Positions 1 to 13,560 are shown, numbered from the stretch's first letter. The stretch is 64,000 nt of DNA from Bugula neritina (GCA_964035545.1 OZ037773.1:6464251-6528250), one strand, 5' to 3'. Numbers and translations: made by a program. The notes: a model not told the origin generated them from the sequence alone.

Positions 1-2153
1 TTGCTAATTAAATATTAGTAAAAAGTTTCATATACGTTATTAGGTCACGATGTTCAAAATTTATATTGCCATGGACAAGTTATAAAATCTTAAAGAGTTG
101 TTCAAGGGCTTTGCTGTTTGCAACTCAGTTTTCATTTTTGTCTTTTAGTAAAACTTAATATTATTGTATTATTATACTTGATAAAAATCTCACTGAACTT
201 TATAGTCACCATCCATGTGAGAAAACCCTGATGGAAAGGTTTTTTTTAAGAACTTATTTATATGGGGCACATCCAGATAAAATTATGAATGGATGCTCTT
301 CCTAACATCACTAATAGCATTTACCAGGGGTTCGAACTTATGACTTCGTGTTACCTATAAGCCAAATGCTCTAACTGTATTTATACCTAATCATACATAA
401 GTTAAATTATTTATAATTAAAATATTTATAATACTTTAGTCTATTGTCAACAGCTGGTGACTTCAATCTAGTCAGGTTATACATGCTGATATCGTTTTCC
501 AGTTGACTCTGTTTTTGCTGTTTGGGTGAGAGAAGTGCACAGAAGTTTTATGTATTAAGATTAAAATCAGTTATTATTATAGTTTCTAAAAAGTACATGG
601 CCACCCTAATGCATTTTACAAAAATTAGCACAAGAAATTTTCCTGGTTGCCATTATATTCATTAACAATGGCAGCTGGAAAATATTATTTTACAGTGAAA
701 ATTGTTTTGACATGAATTTTTTTCACCGCGGTTTTGTTTTTTATATAACTGACTTTAAATTTATTGCAATATAATTGATGACGCAATGCTATGATGTCAT
801 AGCTGTCAATGAAGATTTGATTAAATTGCCGCTTTTTGCAATATATAACACTTTATTCATTTCCTGTTTTTGTTTCTATAACAATTAAGTTGACTATTTT
901 TTTTCTCATTAATACGCAAGATTTAAATTTTGTTTTATTTTAAACATATTATACATTTTGAAAACTATTGTTTTTTTAAAATATTGAAAAAGCAGTAGTG
1001 CTGATAATAATTGAATGTTTATTAAGTTATATTTTTATTAAAGTTATTATTGGAATTATGAACAACGTTTCTTCTTATATATGATCCATCATTGGCTTAC
1101 TGTTACTTGGATACAGTTTCTGCTGGGAGTTGTGCAATCATGCTGTTCAATTGTTGGAAATCATTTTATTAACTATTATTCTATCTACATACTTATTATA
1201 TACTGTTATTATTTATTCCAATGCAATATTATAATTTTGACATATAGTTTATATAAAAACTCATACTAATTATAAATAAACTGTTATATACTAAAAATGT
1301 GTTACACTATGTTGCAAACCTAATTAGCTTTTTATTCATAAAATACTAGTTTTGGCAAACCTCATATTTTACTAATATAATGTGTTCTAAAACAGGCAAT
1401 TATCATTACTATCATGCTGTTTTGTTTTACCACATTATTTAAAAAAAGTGTTGCATATTAGATATAATATCAATATTCTAATATGAAAAGTGAACTAGTT
1501 TTAAACAAAAAAGTAGAACAAAAACTTGGTCAATGATGCATCCTTAGTATTCATAGTGAATGATATTACAGAAACGCATGCTTTATTACATACAGCAACT
1601 ATAATATTATGTATTCATGTGCAGATATTTTAAACCCCCCTGACTCATATCATGGCATGTGATTTGCAAGTACTTGCATAATTATACCTCCAATGTATTG
1701 CATAATATTTTATATTTTATATTTCTATTTAAAATTAATTTGATTTAAGTTATAAATTTATTTTTGATTTTATATTACCAGTTAGTGCAATAATTATCTT
1801 TAGCTCCACTATCAAATGAACGAAAACCTGCAAGAGTTCAAATTTTAATAATTCCTGCGTATTGTTTGCTTAAGATAATCAGCGTTGATGCAATTTTAGC
1901 CAGTTTTTAACATGTCTTTGCCAATAATTATATTATCTAATTTTTTATATCAGTTCATGCATCTCGACGCAGGTAAAACAAGTGCTGAGATATTTGTCAT
2001 AATACCAATGCCATTTTAATTTATAATTTTTTGAACATTGAAATTAAAACAAGTGAAATAATTTCCAAGGTCAAAGCATTTTGCAAGTGCTATGTATTTC
2101 AAGGTCAAACTTTTCTTCTGACATAACAGATAAGCTAATTTTAGTAATAGAAG
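1..2153. other. Intergenic, AT-rich, no gene seen
   Basis: No exon with plausible splice borders or protein similarity was found on either strand. The stretch holds one SINE copy near its left end (listed separately) and is otherwise simple AT-rich sequence. It is the 3' flank of the minus-strand vWA gene whose stop codon is at 2154-2156. Confidence 0.5.
187..380 (-). mobile_element. tRNA-derived SINE, diverged copy
   Basis: This copy matches the window's main SINE family in reverse orientation. The tail part (TATAGTCACC...GTGAGAA), the central block with GGATGCTCTTCCTAACATCA and the B-box complement GGGGTTCGAACTTATGAC are in order. The tRNA-like head is truncated or diverged at its outer end. 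Confidence 0.75.
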
Positions 2154-5100
2154 TTATTGAACACAGGTGTTGGAATTCTTAGCCATCTGTTCTTTCACGG
2201 CCACAGCCATTTTCTCAAAAAAGTTATAGTCGGGGAGTCCAAACACCTCCCCGGCTTCCTTTCCTCTAATGAGCTCCAACTCATCGCAATCAGCTTCTCC
2301 AACACCAAAGGCAAACACCTGCACACCGGGACCAGCTTCTCTCAACTTTCTTGCCTCTTCTTTAAGAGTGTAACATCTAAGATTTAAAGTGTAATGTTGG
2401 ACATAATCAAAAATTGTTTTATGTAATACGCCTAATAGTATGTATTATAGACATATTATACATCTTAAAATATACCATATATATTACTAGCTAAATAATG
2501 CAGCAGTTACGATTAAATATATAATAATTATCATAGATACTAATATAATAACTAATAGATAATATAAAATAATATATCAATGCAAATAAAATGTAAAAGC
2601 ATTTTCTTGAATCCTTCAATAATGTACAGCACTTGCATGTATTGTATCTTTTGTGCATTCTCCACTGGTTCAAACAAATATAGAAAAGCTTAGCCCATAA
2701 CACATGAGAGGAAGGGGGGATGATTACTCACCCATCATTACACTTGCCGTCTGTCACTACAAACACTATGGTAGCAGTGTCAGGGTCATTCAGTCGGTTT
2801 CCTGGCTGTGTCAGCACTTTCTCTCGGACATGTTTGATGGCATCAGTGGTGGAAGTAGCTCCAGATCTCTGCTGGAGTCCTAGAATTTGCTCCTCCACGT
2901 ACCCAGAGCCTACCATGAAGCTATTAGTACAGTAAACAAGATTTTCTAGCATCTACGTAGGACCACAGGCTATCCATTTAGAAGCAGTAATGGAAAAATT
3001 GAGGTAGCCTAGTTCTTTAAATTTATTTATAAGTTTTGTTTTGAGATGCAGGTTGAAATTATTGCAAGAACATAACTTTTTATCTTATAATTCTAATTTA
3101 AAACACGTACAGAATTTTCTTAATTTCTCCATTTTTGCACTTACGTACCTCAGCTGTTTATCCATTATTCAAAATTGCTGGGTCATAGAGCCATTATAGT
3201 TTATATGCTCACAGCTAATGACCTTAACTATTTTTATTAATGAACACTTTATGACATAATTATGTGTAAAAAGGTGCTGTGTTTGAGCTTGAATTTACTT
3301 TTTTACACTGACTGGCTCGGCTTTCATACACTTACCCTTTTGGCTATCCCGGTATGTTAGAACTGTCTTAGCGGTAGTACTAAAAAGAACAACAGAAACT
3401 TGCTTTTCTCCTCTACCAGAGCCTGAAAAATACATGCAGAGAAAAGAATACAAATAAATTCATTTGAAACATCTATTTTAAAAAATAAGTTAGCAGTTAC
3501 CTTAAGGTAATTTTAGGCTCAAAAGCTCAAAATATTTTTTTAACACTTTGCAGCAAGAAATATTTTATTTTATTCTATGCATGGGACATTTGCTGCGATA
3601 TTTGCTTAACAGCCATTTAACATAACACAAGACCTTTTTATTTTAAGATCTTTTAGCACATTTCATCTTAGAAAATTTAAAGCTTGCTATTTTAATACAT
3701 ATTTCATATTTTCAGCTGCTGTTTTTTGCAAAGTCTAAACCTTATAAACTAAAAAGAGATTTTGTTATCAAAATATTCTGAACTATTTGAGTAAACTTGT
3801 AGGTTAAATAAGTTTACTAATATGCAAGGAACTTAGTAATAAGTCGTTAGATATACTTTTTCCCTTTTAATTTTACATTGAAAGCAAAAAACTCCAATAT
3901 TTGTATACTTGAATATTTACCAAAGGAATGTGGGCAAAGAGCTTGACTCAAAGTGGCAGCACCCTCCTTGGCAATGGTGAACTGTGGGGCAGCAATACTG
4001 CCTGAGTCATCAATTAGAAAGATGAGGTCAACACTTGGTTTCTAAAGAAAGTAACAAAATTTAGTTAAAGAAACTATGCAGCAGCATAACTTCTTTTATA
4101 CAATAAATTATTTTGTCATCAACAATAACTATATTCAAATGATTGGTTTTCTGACATTTGATAACGGTGAACCAATTTATTTTTATACTTTTGTGAAGCT
4201 TTGAAATTATATATGGAGGTAAAAACTGATATTTAATGTACAGTTTATAAATTAAAATGTAAGACTGGAATTAGAACATAAGGCAGGCAGCGCACTTTGA
4301 ACTTGCTGTTGTCAGAAGCACGTTTTCCATAGGCTTTAAGAAGAGTGTTAGCCATGCTGCTGACGTCCACAGAGGCAGCAGATTTGGCAGCAGATGCCCC
4401 AAATGGCTTCCTCCATAATCCACAACATCTGCTGTAGTTGATGCTGTAAGCATTGAATTAAAGGAGACATAAACAAACGAGACTATAACTTCAACAGTAA
4501 TAAACAAGTTTAACAACCTTTGCAGGTATATATGAAATCATATTATATTATTAAAGAGAATAAAGTTTTTATCAAAATAGTCTTAATTATTTGAGTAAAA
4601 TTATAGGATTAATTGATAGTCAATGGTTCTAAACGTACCATCTGTTTGGAAAGATAGAAGCTATTTTAGAAGAAGTATCAGCTCTCTTGGATAAAATGGG
4701 GTACGGGTAGTTATTGCAATAGCAATATCTGCACTCATTCCAACTCGGTGTAGTCCAGATAGGTCTCTGAGTTACTAATAATTTATGAGAAACTCAACTG
4801 TAACTTATGCTTTTATTGTTTATAAGAACTTCATAGCTATAATCAATGGCTCAAGTTTAAAAATACATTTTTTTTAAGCTTAGCAGGATATGGTTCACTT
4901 TGATTCAAATTGTGACATGTCTTAGATAACATTTTAGTCTGAAATTATATACAAACAATTTAAAAAGTTGTTCAAATTCAGAATCAACTGTCAATTACAC
5001 TGTTCAAGCTGCAAGTACTTTTGAGTAAGACGTTTTCATATTTTGTTAAATTGAAATAGCTCCAAGCTTTCAAGCTTTTTTGTGTGGTTATTCTTCATAA

Positions 5101-5605
5101 AGGTTTAGTTTACCTGTATTCTGGGCACCGCACAGAGCTCTCTTAGACCTTCTTCTAGTACCATAGTTTACCAGATCTCTTCTCTCATCCTCATTGAGTG
5201 CTTCAATCAGCACTAGTCTATTCAACAGAACGTAGAACTACTCAAATATAGTAATGCTCATCATTTAATGCATGCTGTTATAAATGTACATAAAACTTAA
5301 TACTTTTTGGCATGGTAAAAAGTAGTAAACTTTAAGCAGGTACTGAAATTTCATCTACACAAAAAATGATCCTGTTAAATCTTTATTCAAGTTTTGACGT
5401 AGCTCTGTGAACAACATTTTACTTTGATCTAATTAATTTTTTTACAATATTGTAATTATAGATATTTGCAACCACAAAGCATACAAATCTTAGCTAGTAT
5501 GTATATATGGCGTAAACAAGGCTATGTAGCATTAAAATCTTAATAATATTGTAGTAAAACTTTTTACCCAATCGACAAAGCTGCAACACAGAGTAGAACC
5601 TTCAT
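2154..5605 (-). CDS. Secreted pro-region plus vWA domain protein (copy 1)
   Basis: Eight exons by alignment with the neighbouring copy: 5605-5568, 5217-5114, about 4743-4639, 4443-4296, 4041-3921, 3422-3336, 2909-2732 and 2376-2154, giving about 334 aa. It starts MKVLLCVAALSIG, a short signal peptide, so the product is probably secreted. A pro-region follows with Lys-Arg-Ala sites (RRRSKRALCG, PILSKRADTS, AYGKRASDN) and clustered cysteines (ECRYCYC, CINYSRCC). The C-terminal half is a vWA domain: strand and MIDAS DxSxS in VDLIFLIDDSGSI, the loop-2 threonine in GATSTTDAI, and VVTDG for the third MIDAS position. vWA domains bind protein ligands through a metal. Oddities: no AG acceptor before exon 3 restores the reading frame of its paralog, and the exon 4 donor is GTGCGC. 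Either a frame lesion, a sequencing error or an unusual splice is present. The last six exons are open. Confidence 0.78.
2982..3151. mobile_element. MITE-like element, copy 1
   Basis: About 170 bp in intron 6 of the vWA gene. It starts GCAGTAATGGAAAAATTGA and ends with the near-complement TTAATTTCTCCATTTTTGCA, so it carries terminal inverted repeats of about 20 bp. The interior (ATTGCAAGAACATAACTT) is shared with the other copies in the window. It has no coding capacity. Confidence 0.7.
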
Positions 5606-7155
5606 TCTTCTTGAGTAGACTTCTATAAACAGTGATGTATGAGCAACTAACCAGTTAGTTAACCGTATAGCAGATAGCTTGCTTTTTTTTGGTTAAGAAA
5701 TTAGGGTAGTCTTGTGACGTACCAACTATAAGCAAGAAGAGGTGAGAAATTATGGCTAATTTAGATGTGAAAGTACAGATGCTGTACAGCCTGTAACAAA
5801 ATCAATTTCATCCCAAAGCATGTTGTATTTCTTTGTAGTTGCTTTTTCTAAAACATTATTGTACATTGTGCAACAAATTGACCAAAGCTAATATGAAAAG
5901 TAGAATTTAATAAAACTAATATATAGCTGTTGAATGTATTTCTATTGTTGATGAGTAATATTAGACGGACTAATTGCAGTGTTCAATAGAAATCCTACAT
6001 TTGTAGCGTAACAGTTTCTTTTTGAAATTATTTCACATGACATTTTTATAGCTATTGCAGTTTTGTCATAAGCTTTTAGCTTGCAAAAAGTAGAAGCGTT
6101 AAAAAAGAAAGCCTCTACAAAAATGTTGCAAAAACTACTACCCTCAACATTGTTATTTTGATATGGAAGCTATTAGCTCCATACAAACAGAACCAAAATT
6201 AGTTGCATGAGTAGTTAATTGTGTCAAGGTTGAAACTTGTGGTTAGATTAGAGGAATAGTTTGGAAAAGTTTAGGTTATAATTATTTTCGATTGATGTTT
6301 TTAGTTAAATCAACTTGAACCAGATTTTGGCTGCATGACTAATATTTAGTCTCTTTAATTTTTTCAAATACAAATCTAACGTCTGTCCAAAAGCAATAAC
6401 TGTTAAAAGTAAGCAAAAAACCGGTTAATTTTTTTTTATCTATAATTAGAAGATAACCTAAAGCAGCCAGCTAAAAGGCATGTAATTTTTTATATTTTTG
6501 TATTCAAGCAACCTGTTACCATGCCAACCGAGCATATACACATCTGAACTAATCAACTATTGTACTTTAGTAAAATTGATTTAATGATTGCAGCTTTAAA
6601 TTACATAGTTGATATTCTATATCAAAAATATTTAATATGCAGTATTTAATCTAAGATCTTTTTTCAAGTTCATTACAAGTCTATGGTAATTATTTATAGG
6701 GTTCAATAAGAAGATTTCCTATTACATGTTGTTTGTAATTGTTAACTAATTGTATCAGCATCTTTGAACTATTTTTTACGTAGAAACTTGTATCACAATA
6801 TAAACTGTAAATTAGATCATATAAGCTTAAGGTTTCATACTAATATACATGTATATAGTTTTAAGTAAATTATTATGATTTTATTCAATTTTTAATATAT
6901 TATATTTAATAAATTATATTTAATATATTATATTTGATAAATTATATTTGATAAATTATATTTGATATAATTATTATATTTAATATACTATATTCAATAT
7001 GTTATATATTTAATATATTATAACAAATGATCAGTTATTCAAATTGCGCAGTACAACAAACACATGTATATTTTGTTTTAAAGTGAAATATATTTCAGAT
7101 GTATAATTTTACAGCATTTATCAACAACAAAACATTGTTTGAGTACCAAATAACT
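5606..7155. other. Spacer between the two vWA genes
   Basis: AT-rich sequence between the start codon of the downstream vWA gene and the stop codon of the upstream one. It must contain the promoter of the former and the 3' end of the latter, but no element can be assigned with confidence. An AT-rich tandem repeat is listed separately. Confidence 0.45.
6893..7022. repeat. AT-only short tandem repeat
   Basis: Imperfect tandem units of about 14-17 bp, of the type TTATATTTGATAAA / TTATATTTAATA, repeated about eight times just downstream of the second vWA gene. No coding potential. Confidence 0.7.
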
Positions 7156-10100
7156 CTAATTAAGGCAAAAGCTGTTTGAATTTTTAGCCATCTGTTCTTT
7201 CACGGCATTAGCCATTTTCTCAAAGAAGTCAAAACTGGGGAGGCCGTACACCTCCCCTGCTTGCTTCCCTCTAATGAGCTCCAACTCATCGCAATCAGCT
7301 TCACCAACACCAAAGGCAAACACCTGCACACCGGGACCAGTTTCTCTCAACTTTCTTGCCTCTTCTTCCAAAGCATAGCAACTAAAAAGGTGCATGCAAT
7401 AATTATCAACTATAACTTGAGGAACTGCAAAAATTCATCACACAAATTTACATAAAAATCTCAAATACAAACTGATCACATGACCATATTGAATGCTGTT
7501 TTATGTTGTCAAAAGTGGAATCAAATATAGCTGAGATTTTTGTAAATAAATTTAAGTTTCACAAACAAAAAAGAGGGGTTGGTATTGTTACTGCCCACCA
7601 TTGGTACTTGAAAGCATTGATTAGAACACAATGCATAAATTGCCTTTCCAAGCTTTGCATTATACGAATGATTTTCATTTGATGTTTGGAAACAGTTGCA
7701 TCGAATGAAACCATTTGTTCATGCAAACCCCAACTACAAATTAATCTATACAGCAAAACAATAGAAACACAGTATTAACTCACTCATAGGTACACTGGCC
7801 GTCTGTTACTACAAACACTATGGTGGCAGTGTCAGGGTCATTCAGACGATTACCTGGCTGCGTCAGCATGTTATTCCGTACGTGTCTGAGTGCGTTTGTT
7901 GTAGCCGTGCCCCTTCCCCTCTGTTTTAACCCAAGAATCTTATCCTCAACATAGCCCAGCCCTATAAGTTAATGTTACAGTGTAAAACATACGACCAAAA
8001 GAATAAATTATTGCGCAGTAATTTGTAAAAGAACTCAATAATTATAATAAATACTAATATGGTCACTAGAAAATAGTGATTTGCATTTAAAAACAAATTT
8101 TTGCAGAGTGTGTCATGATAAATAAAAAACTTTTTGTTATTATATTTTTTGTTTTGTGTTTTTTCACCATGGTATGCTTCTCTATATAGCTGTAATGCTA
8201 TCATCAAATCTGGTCTCAAAATAGTCTTTACATTTTGAATATATGGAAATCAAACTTATATTATTCTGCACTTACCTTTGTGACTTTCTTCATAAGTCAG
8301 CATTGTTGTAGCTGTCGTACTGAACAATGCTACAGACACCTGCTTTTCACCTTTACCTGATCCTAAAACAGGGAAAAAAAGACTGCGTAGCATATCTCTG
8401 TTGTAACCAGTTTGAAAATTTTAGACTCTAAGTAATATTATTGGTTAATTTAGCTGTTTCTAGTACTGCATTCAGAATTTCTTTGTGTATTTACAAAGAA
8501 TACTGCATAGAGAAATTTCACCTGGTTTTTGATACTATCCTAAGCTGAATAGCAATAGAAGTAAGGAAACTTCCTCAAAATTATAACTCTTTGTGGGCAA
8601 TACACAATAATTTATGTAAGTGTGCATTTTTTATTCATCAGGACTTATAGGGTTTCGTCAATAAATAAATTCTCAATATGCAATATACAAATTCTCAATA
8701 TATAATTCTTAATATCATTTAAATGAGCAATTCAATCACTTTATGCTTCGCCTGCATTTACTTATTCCTTTCTTGCAAAATAAAGATGCAAGTTATTGCA
8801 TATATGCTGATATGTATAGATAGCAGCTGTCACTGTATAGTTAAAAAAATGTGTTTTCAGTTTAGAAATCAAATCTTCTAAGTCTGGTTTTCAGGAAAAA
8901 ATAAATAATTTGCACTTATGCATAGTAGAAAAGGTTTAGGTTTACCTTATAGCTAATATTAAGTGAATGAAATTGTTATTAACAATTCACAGGTTGACAG
9001 ACATTTAAAGCAAAAAGTTGTTAGAGCTAAAGCTATTATTTCTAAAGTCTGCATATAAAAGATAGTGTTAAACAATTTATAAGAAAAAAGACATTTTCAC
9101 AATTAGTTTTCATTTACTTTTTTACGAACCTCAAACAAACTTTTTATACTTAATCTTTGCTTTTTTAAGTTTTTAATTGGTTTAGAATTATGTTGCACTT
9201 ATTAAAACACAATTAATTAGTACTCTATTCCAGAAAAACAATTGCAAGCAAATATGAAATATTTTTCTATAACTTAAACTACTAGTTACCAAATGTGTGT
9301 GGACAAAGAGATTGACTTAGAATTGCTGCTCCCTCCTTAGCAACAGTGAACTGAGGACTTCGAATACTGCCTGAGTCATCGATCACAAAGATGAGGTCCA
9401 CGCTTGGTTTCTAAAGAATGTAATAAATATTTCGGCAAACCAAGTCAAAATAGCATTAAGGTTTGTGGTGATATTAAATAGTTGGATTGCGCTACTAGTT
9501 AGATAGTAAACCTGAATTATTGTTTAAATAGTATTACTATAAATAAGCAAAATACATTCCAAATATTTGGAACTTGTTTTTTTATAATCTTTCTTTCTTT
9601 TGAAAACATTTTTGAAAGCATAAAAATTAATTTGACTAATTTTTAACTGCACATACTATGGAAGTACAAAAAATTGACAAATATTCTATTTATCTACTTT
9701 TGGAGTTTTGTATGCAGTAAATTTGCTTGCCTTTTAATTTGGGCTGTTTATTACAAATTAGTAACGAAATGTTTATAATAATATTACGTTTGAACATGCA
9801 TTACTTATTGTACTTGCTAATGCATGCTGGGATTATTAAAAATAATCAAACATTGCAGTAGCAATTTACTCACAAATAAAGTTACAGGTATTTTGACATT
9901 TTATGATATAAATTTCTAACCTTAAACTTATCATCCCCGGCTGCCCGTTTACCATAAATATGGAGTAGACTGTTGGCGAGACTGCTGACGTTGACAGGGG
10001 CAGCAGTTGGTCTCGGCACAGTAGAGTTGCAACACTTGTTCCAGTCAGCGCTAAAAATTTTAAAATTACTCGCTTTGATGCTACTTTCACATCATAGAAT

Positions 10101-11203
10101 GGGAAGTTACTTTGGACAATGAAAGAAGACAACTTTAAAATACAGAAATGCATATGACTTTAAAATATAGAATGCAAAATATTGTGGTAACGAATGAAGT
10201 GACTTAATTTATGCTGCCTATAATTGTATGCTGCTGCATATTATACATTTGACCTTGAGAAAGCAGTAAACATGCAGGCGTTGTTATAGACTAGTTTCTT
10301 ACCACCCATAACTGGAGCTAGCTCGCTTTCCAAAGATTATTGGAGGAAAAGAGTTAGAAGCCCCCGGGTATGAACTGAAGTTGAGTGGTTTCAAAAAGTT
10401 TTGGTTTGGATTTCTGTAGCAGTTGCAATATCTACACTCTCTGTCTACAAACAAATAATAAATTGAGCAGCTATTTCATAACTATGCATTACATATTTTA
10501 AAATACTATATTTTCACCAATTCCTAATTAATATTCTGTATTCTAATTTATTTTAATATTTTCTGTTATACTGGATGCAATTAATTCTTATTTAAGTAAA
10601 CTCTGCAATTTTCAAACTTTGAAATAAAATAAAAACGTAAAGTTTTTTCCCAATACTAGCTGTTACATTTAAGATATATCATAAAACAAAATTTGTTTAA
10701 GTAGGAAGTGTTTCGGTTGGTAAAAATATGTTTCAACTACGTATAAGTAAAGCAATTTGATACAGAGACATATGCATTGTATTACTTACCTATCTTTGGA
10801 GCCCCACATAAAGCTCGCTTAGCTCGCCTGACTGTCCCATGGTAGGCCAAATGCTCTCTTTCATCCTGATTCAATGCATCAACAACCAACAGCCTGCGGT
10901 TCACAAAAATAAAGATCAAAAATATAAAAAATAGAATTTTTTTTAAATTTAAGAATTATTTCAGAGTGATATTTCTGTAACTATATTGCTGTTGCAAATA
11001 ACTTTTTGTGTCTATACCTTAAAATTTTTATTTCTTTTAAATCTATATTAACCTGCGAAACCAGGGCATATATATGTATCTGTAAAAGTTATCCTAAATT
11101 TGAACTTTGGACAGAGTTGTTTGAGTAACAATATAATAAAAATTTGAACTTTAACAAGATTCAGATCTTACCCAATGACTGCAACACAAAGCAAAATCTT
11201 CAT
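7156..11203 (-). CDS. Secreted prohormone-like pro-region plus vWA domain (copy 2)
   Basis: Eight exons: 11203-11172, 10893-10790, 10444-10303, 10050-9921, 9410-9290, 8362-8276, 7961-7784 and 7381-7156. They sum to 1020 nt, 339 aa, all borders GT-AG and in phase. Residues 1-16 or so form a signal peptide (MKILLCVAVIG...). Residues about 17-136 are a pro-region with Lys-Arg-Ala at 36, 85 and 127. The last two are preceded by Gly (IIFGKRA, IYGKRA), the form used for cleavage and amidation in peptide precursors. Cysteines sit at CGAPK, RECRYCNCY and CADWNKCC. The vWA domain runs from about 137 to 330 with DDSGS at 147-151, TATTNAL and VVTDG, so the MIDAS is complete. Copy 1 lies 1.5 kb downstream in the same orientation, so this is a tandem duplication. 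Function is unknown; a secreted adhesion or matrix protein is the plain reading, a peptide precursor fused to vWA the bolder one. Confidence 0.87.
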
Positions 11204-12250
11204 GATGCCTCTTTTTAGTGGGTCAGTGTCGTGGTACAAAAAGAAATAAACTATTCATAAGCCAAATTGAAACTTTATAATGCTCTTTTCAATTTAGCTT
11301 AAGTTTTATAAAACATTTGAGAGTGGAACTAGCTATCACCATCCCTTAATACCAGACTGCTAGATTGAACTCTGCCACACCTTTGAGAATCATCAGTTGG
11401 TGATAAAATTACCAGGGCGGGTTACTTTAATGCTGTTGTTTTAGCTTATCTTTCTGCAGACATAGTAAGTCTTGTTTGCAATAGTATTCGTAGTTACGTC
11501 ATATCAGCTTACAATAGTCTCTAATAAGTAGTTTAATAAGTAGCTATACAGATTCTTATAAAGTAGGAAGCAGTATTTTATGAAAATCAAGTATGTGTGT
11601 GAGAGGGCTTGTGTGAAGTTAAGAATAACCCTGGACACAGTTAATTGGCTAAATACTATCATTGAGCTTTACGCCTAATAATAAATGTATATACATAATG
11701 CAGTAGCTCAGACATCAATTCTAGGACCTAGGTGTATTTGGCATAGTCTTTGGTAAAATGTTTTAGTAATTAGGCTGGTTAAAGTAATAATTAAAAAATA
11801 AATTTCTAATAGCCTTGCTATTACACTTTCAATAATGGTCTATATATGCAACAAATTGTAACAATTTCTGTTTTTGCAACAAACAGTTATTTAAAGTTCT
11901 AATAAAATCTTTTAGTTTAATGTAAGCATATGTGTTGCATTTTTGCAATTTTTCTAAAAACAGTTTTAACGGTGTTAGCTGCAAATGCCGTGATTAACCT
12001 GTTATATAACCTCATTGCAGTGAATGCTGATACAAAGCACATCACTAAAAATTCACATTTCTTCAATATTTAGTTAATAATAATTATTATAATGAAGTGA
12101 AGTTAGAGCTACCGTGATAGTTTTCAATATTTCTGGTTCTTAAATTCCTATAGGTATTTCTGGTTATTTTGGTTGAATTTTTAGTACCTGCGTGGCACAT
12201 AGTATTCAAGTGTGAGAGGCAGAAGTAGTAACGATGCTCAAATAACACTA
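11204..12250. other. Intergenic, no gene seen
   Basis: Sequence upstream of the second vWA gene. No exon or known repeat could be supported. The promoter of that gene presumably lies in the first few hundred bases. Confidence 0.4.
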
Positions 12251-12502
12251 CGTCAGGCCTTTTAAGTATATAACCTTGTCTTGTTTAATCTCTTTGAGAT
12301 ATGATCTTGACATTGTGTAGCTTTATATTATTGTATCTTCAAAATTTTAATTAGGAAAAGAAAAAATTATTTTATTATTGTTTAGACATTAATACCCTGT
12401 TTTTATTTTCTTAAATTCAATAATCAAGTCAACAAAATGACTAGCAATTTACAGTATATATAAAATGTTTTATAAAATCAACTTGTTATTCAACTTACAC
12501 GC

Positions 12503-13560
12503 TGCTTTCTGATGTACTGGGCCCTCGGTCAGAATACTAATAGTCTGCATAAAGTCATCAAATGTGATGAACCCTTTTCATCTGCGTCTATGGCATTGAA
12601 CAAGTAGTGGGCGTAGAACTTGGCATTTCCTTTAGGTTACACATTAGATAGCACCTCCTCAATTTTATACAAACAAGTAAGATTCAAATTAAGCCTTGAG
12701 AAAGACGTTATTTGTCAAATTATTATTAATAAAATTCTAAGCTTTGCAATTATATCATGAATTGTTTTTTTAAATATTCTGTACATCAACAAGTTGATAA
12801 TAATTTAAAGATGCTAGACTCTAATATTACAACATTATTACCTTTGCAGAATAATATATAGTGCCTACTTCCTTATTATAATTATTGATAAAAATAAACT
12901 AAAGCAAACAAATATTGCGCTTTATAATATTATTATATAATATTGTTTTACCGGAGAATATAACTTCCTATTTATTGCTTTTTTTCCCGAACTTTTTACG
13001 CCTGAAAAAGTGATAAACAAATAATATGAATAAAAAACTTGATCTGCTTGATGTTTTCAAGCTGATTATATAAATAAAAAGCACACAACTCCTATTTAAT
13101 TTATCAGCTGTAAACAAACACCATCCAATTAGCACGGTGCAATCTTTAAATCAGCAAGTAGTTATGTTTCACCTTACAGTTTTGCTGGCAAACTATTTTA
13201 TTCTACAACGCTAGTTTTTACATTGAAAAGATGACAACTGCTTTGTGGATTTAATTCAGTCTGGAATTATGGGTAGTGGTTAGCTTACCATTCTTTCTTT
13301 TTCTCATTAGAACCTGTGGAATCAAAACACAAATAAAAATGAAAAATATTTATATGATATTATAACAAGAACAAATGAGACAAACTGACAATTAAGGCCC
13401 AATTATTTGTTTATCAAAGGTTCTGGGGCAAAAACAGACATATATGTGTGACATGAGGAACTTTCTAGAATATAATACTAGATTGCATCAACATCTACTT
13501 ACGATACAATGTCCAACGCAACTCTTGGGGTAGCGGGGCTTTCTGGAAAACGTTTCCCAT
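12503..13560 (-). pseudogene. Decayed NCS-like EF-hand gene
   Basis: Four exon remnants align to the intact minus-strand gene at 25.5-28.9 kb: exon 1 13560-13503 (starts MGNVFQKAPL), exon 2 13313-13289 (25 nt), exon 3 13001-12952 and exon 4 about 12671-12503. Exon 3 has an extra A in a run of seven, giving a frameshift and stop. Exon 4 has lost its AG acceptor (ATAAAA in place of GTAGAA), has TAA where the paralog reads TAT, and lacks one base in the EF-hand loop region (GATGAAAAGG against GATGAACAAGG). Exons 5 and 6 were not found. The first two exons and their splice sites are still clean, so decay may be recent. It stands head-to-head with the plus-strand gene starting at 13902. Confidence 0.85.

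Noticed and set aside
2157-2387. Plus-strand open frame opposite the last vWA exon
   Set aside because: Shadow of the minus-strand exon, which has the vWA sequence, splice border and paralog support.
8630-8672. GAAAC and CTGATGA on the minus strand near each other
   Set aside because: Only 10 nt separate them in the permuted order, leaving no room for stems I and III, so not a second hammerhead.
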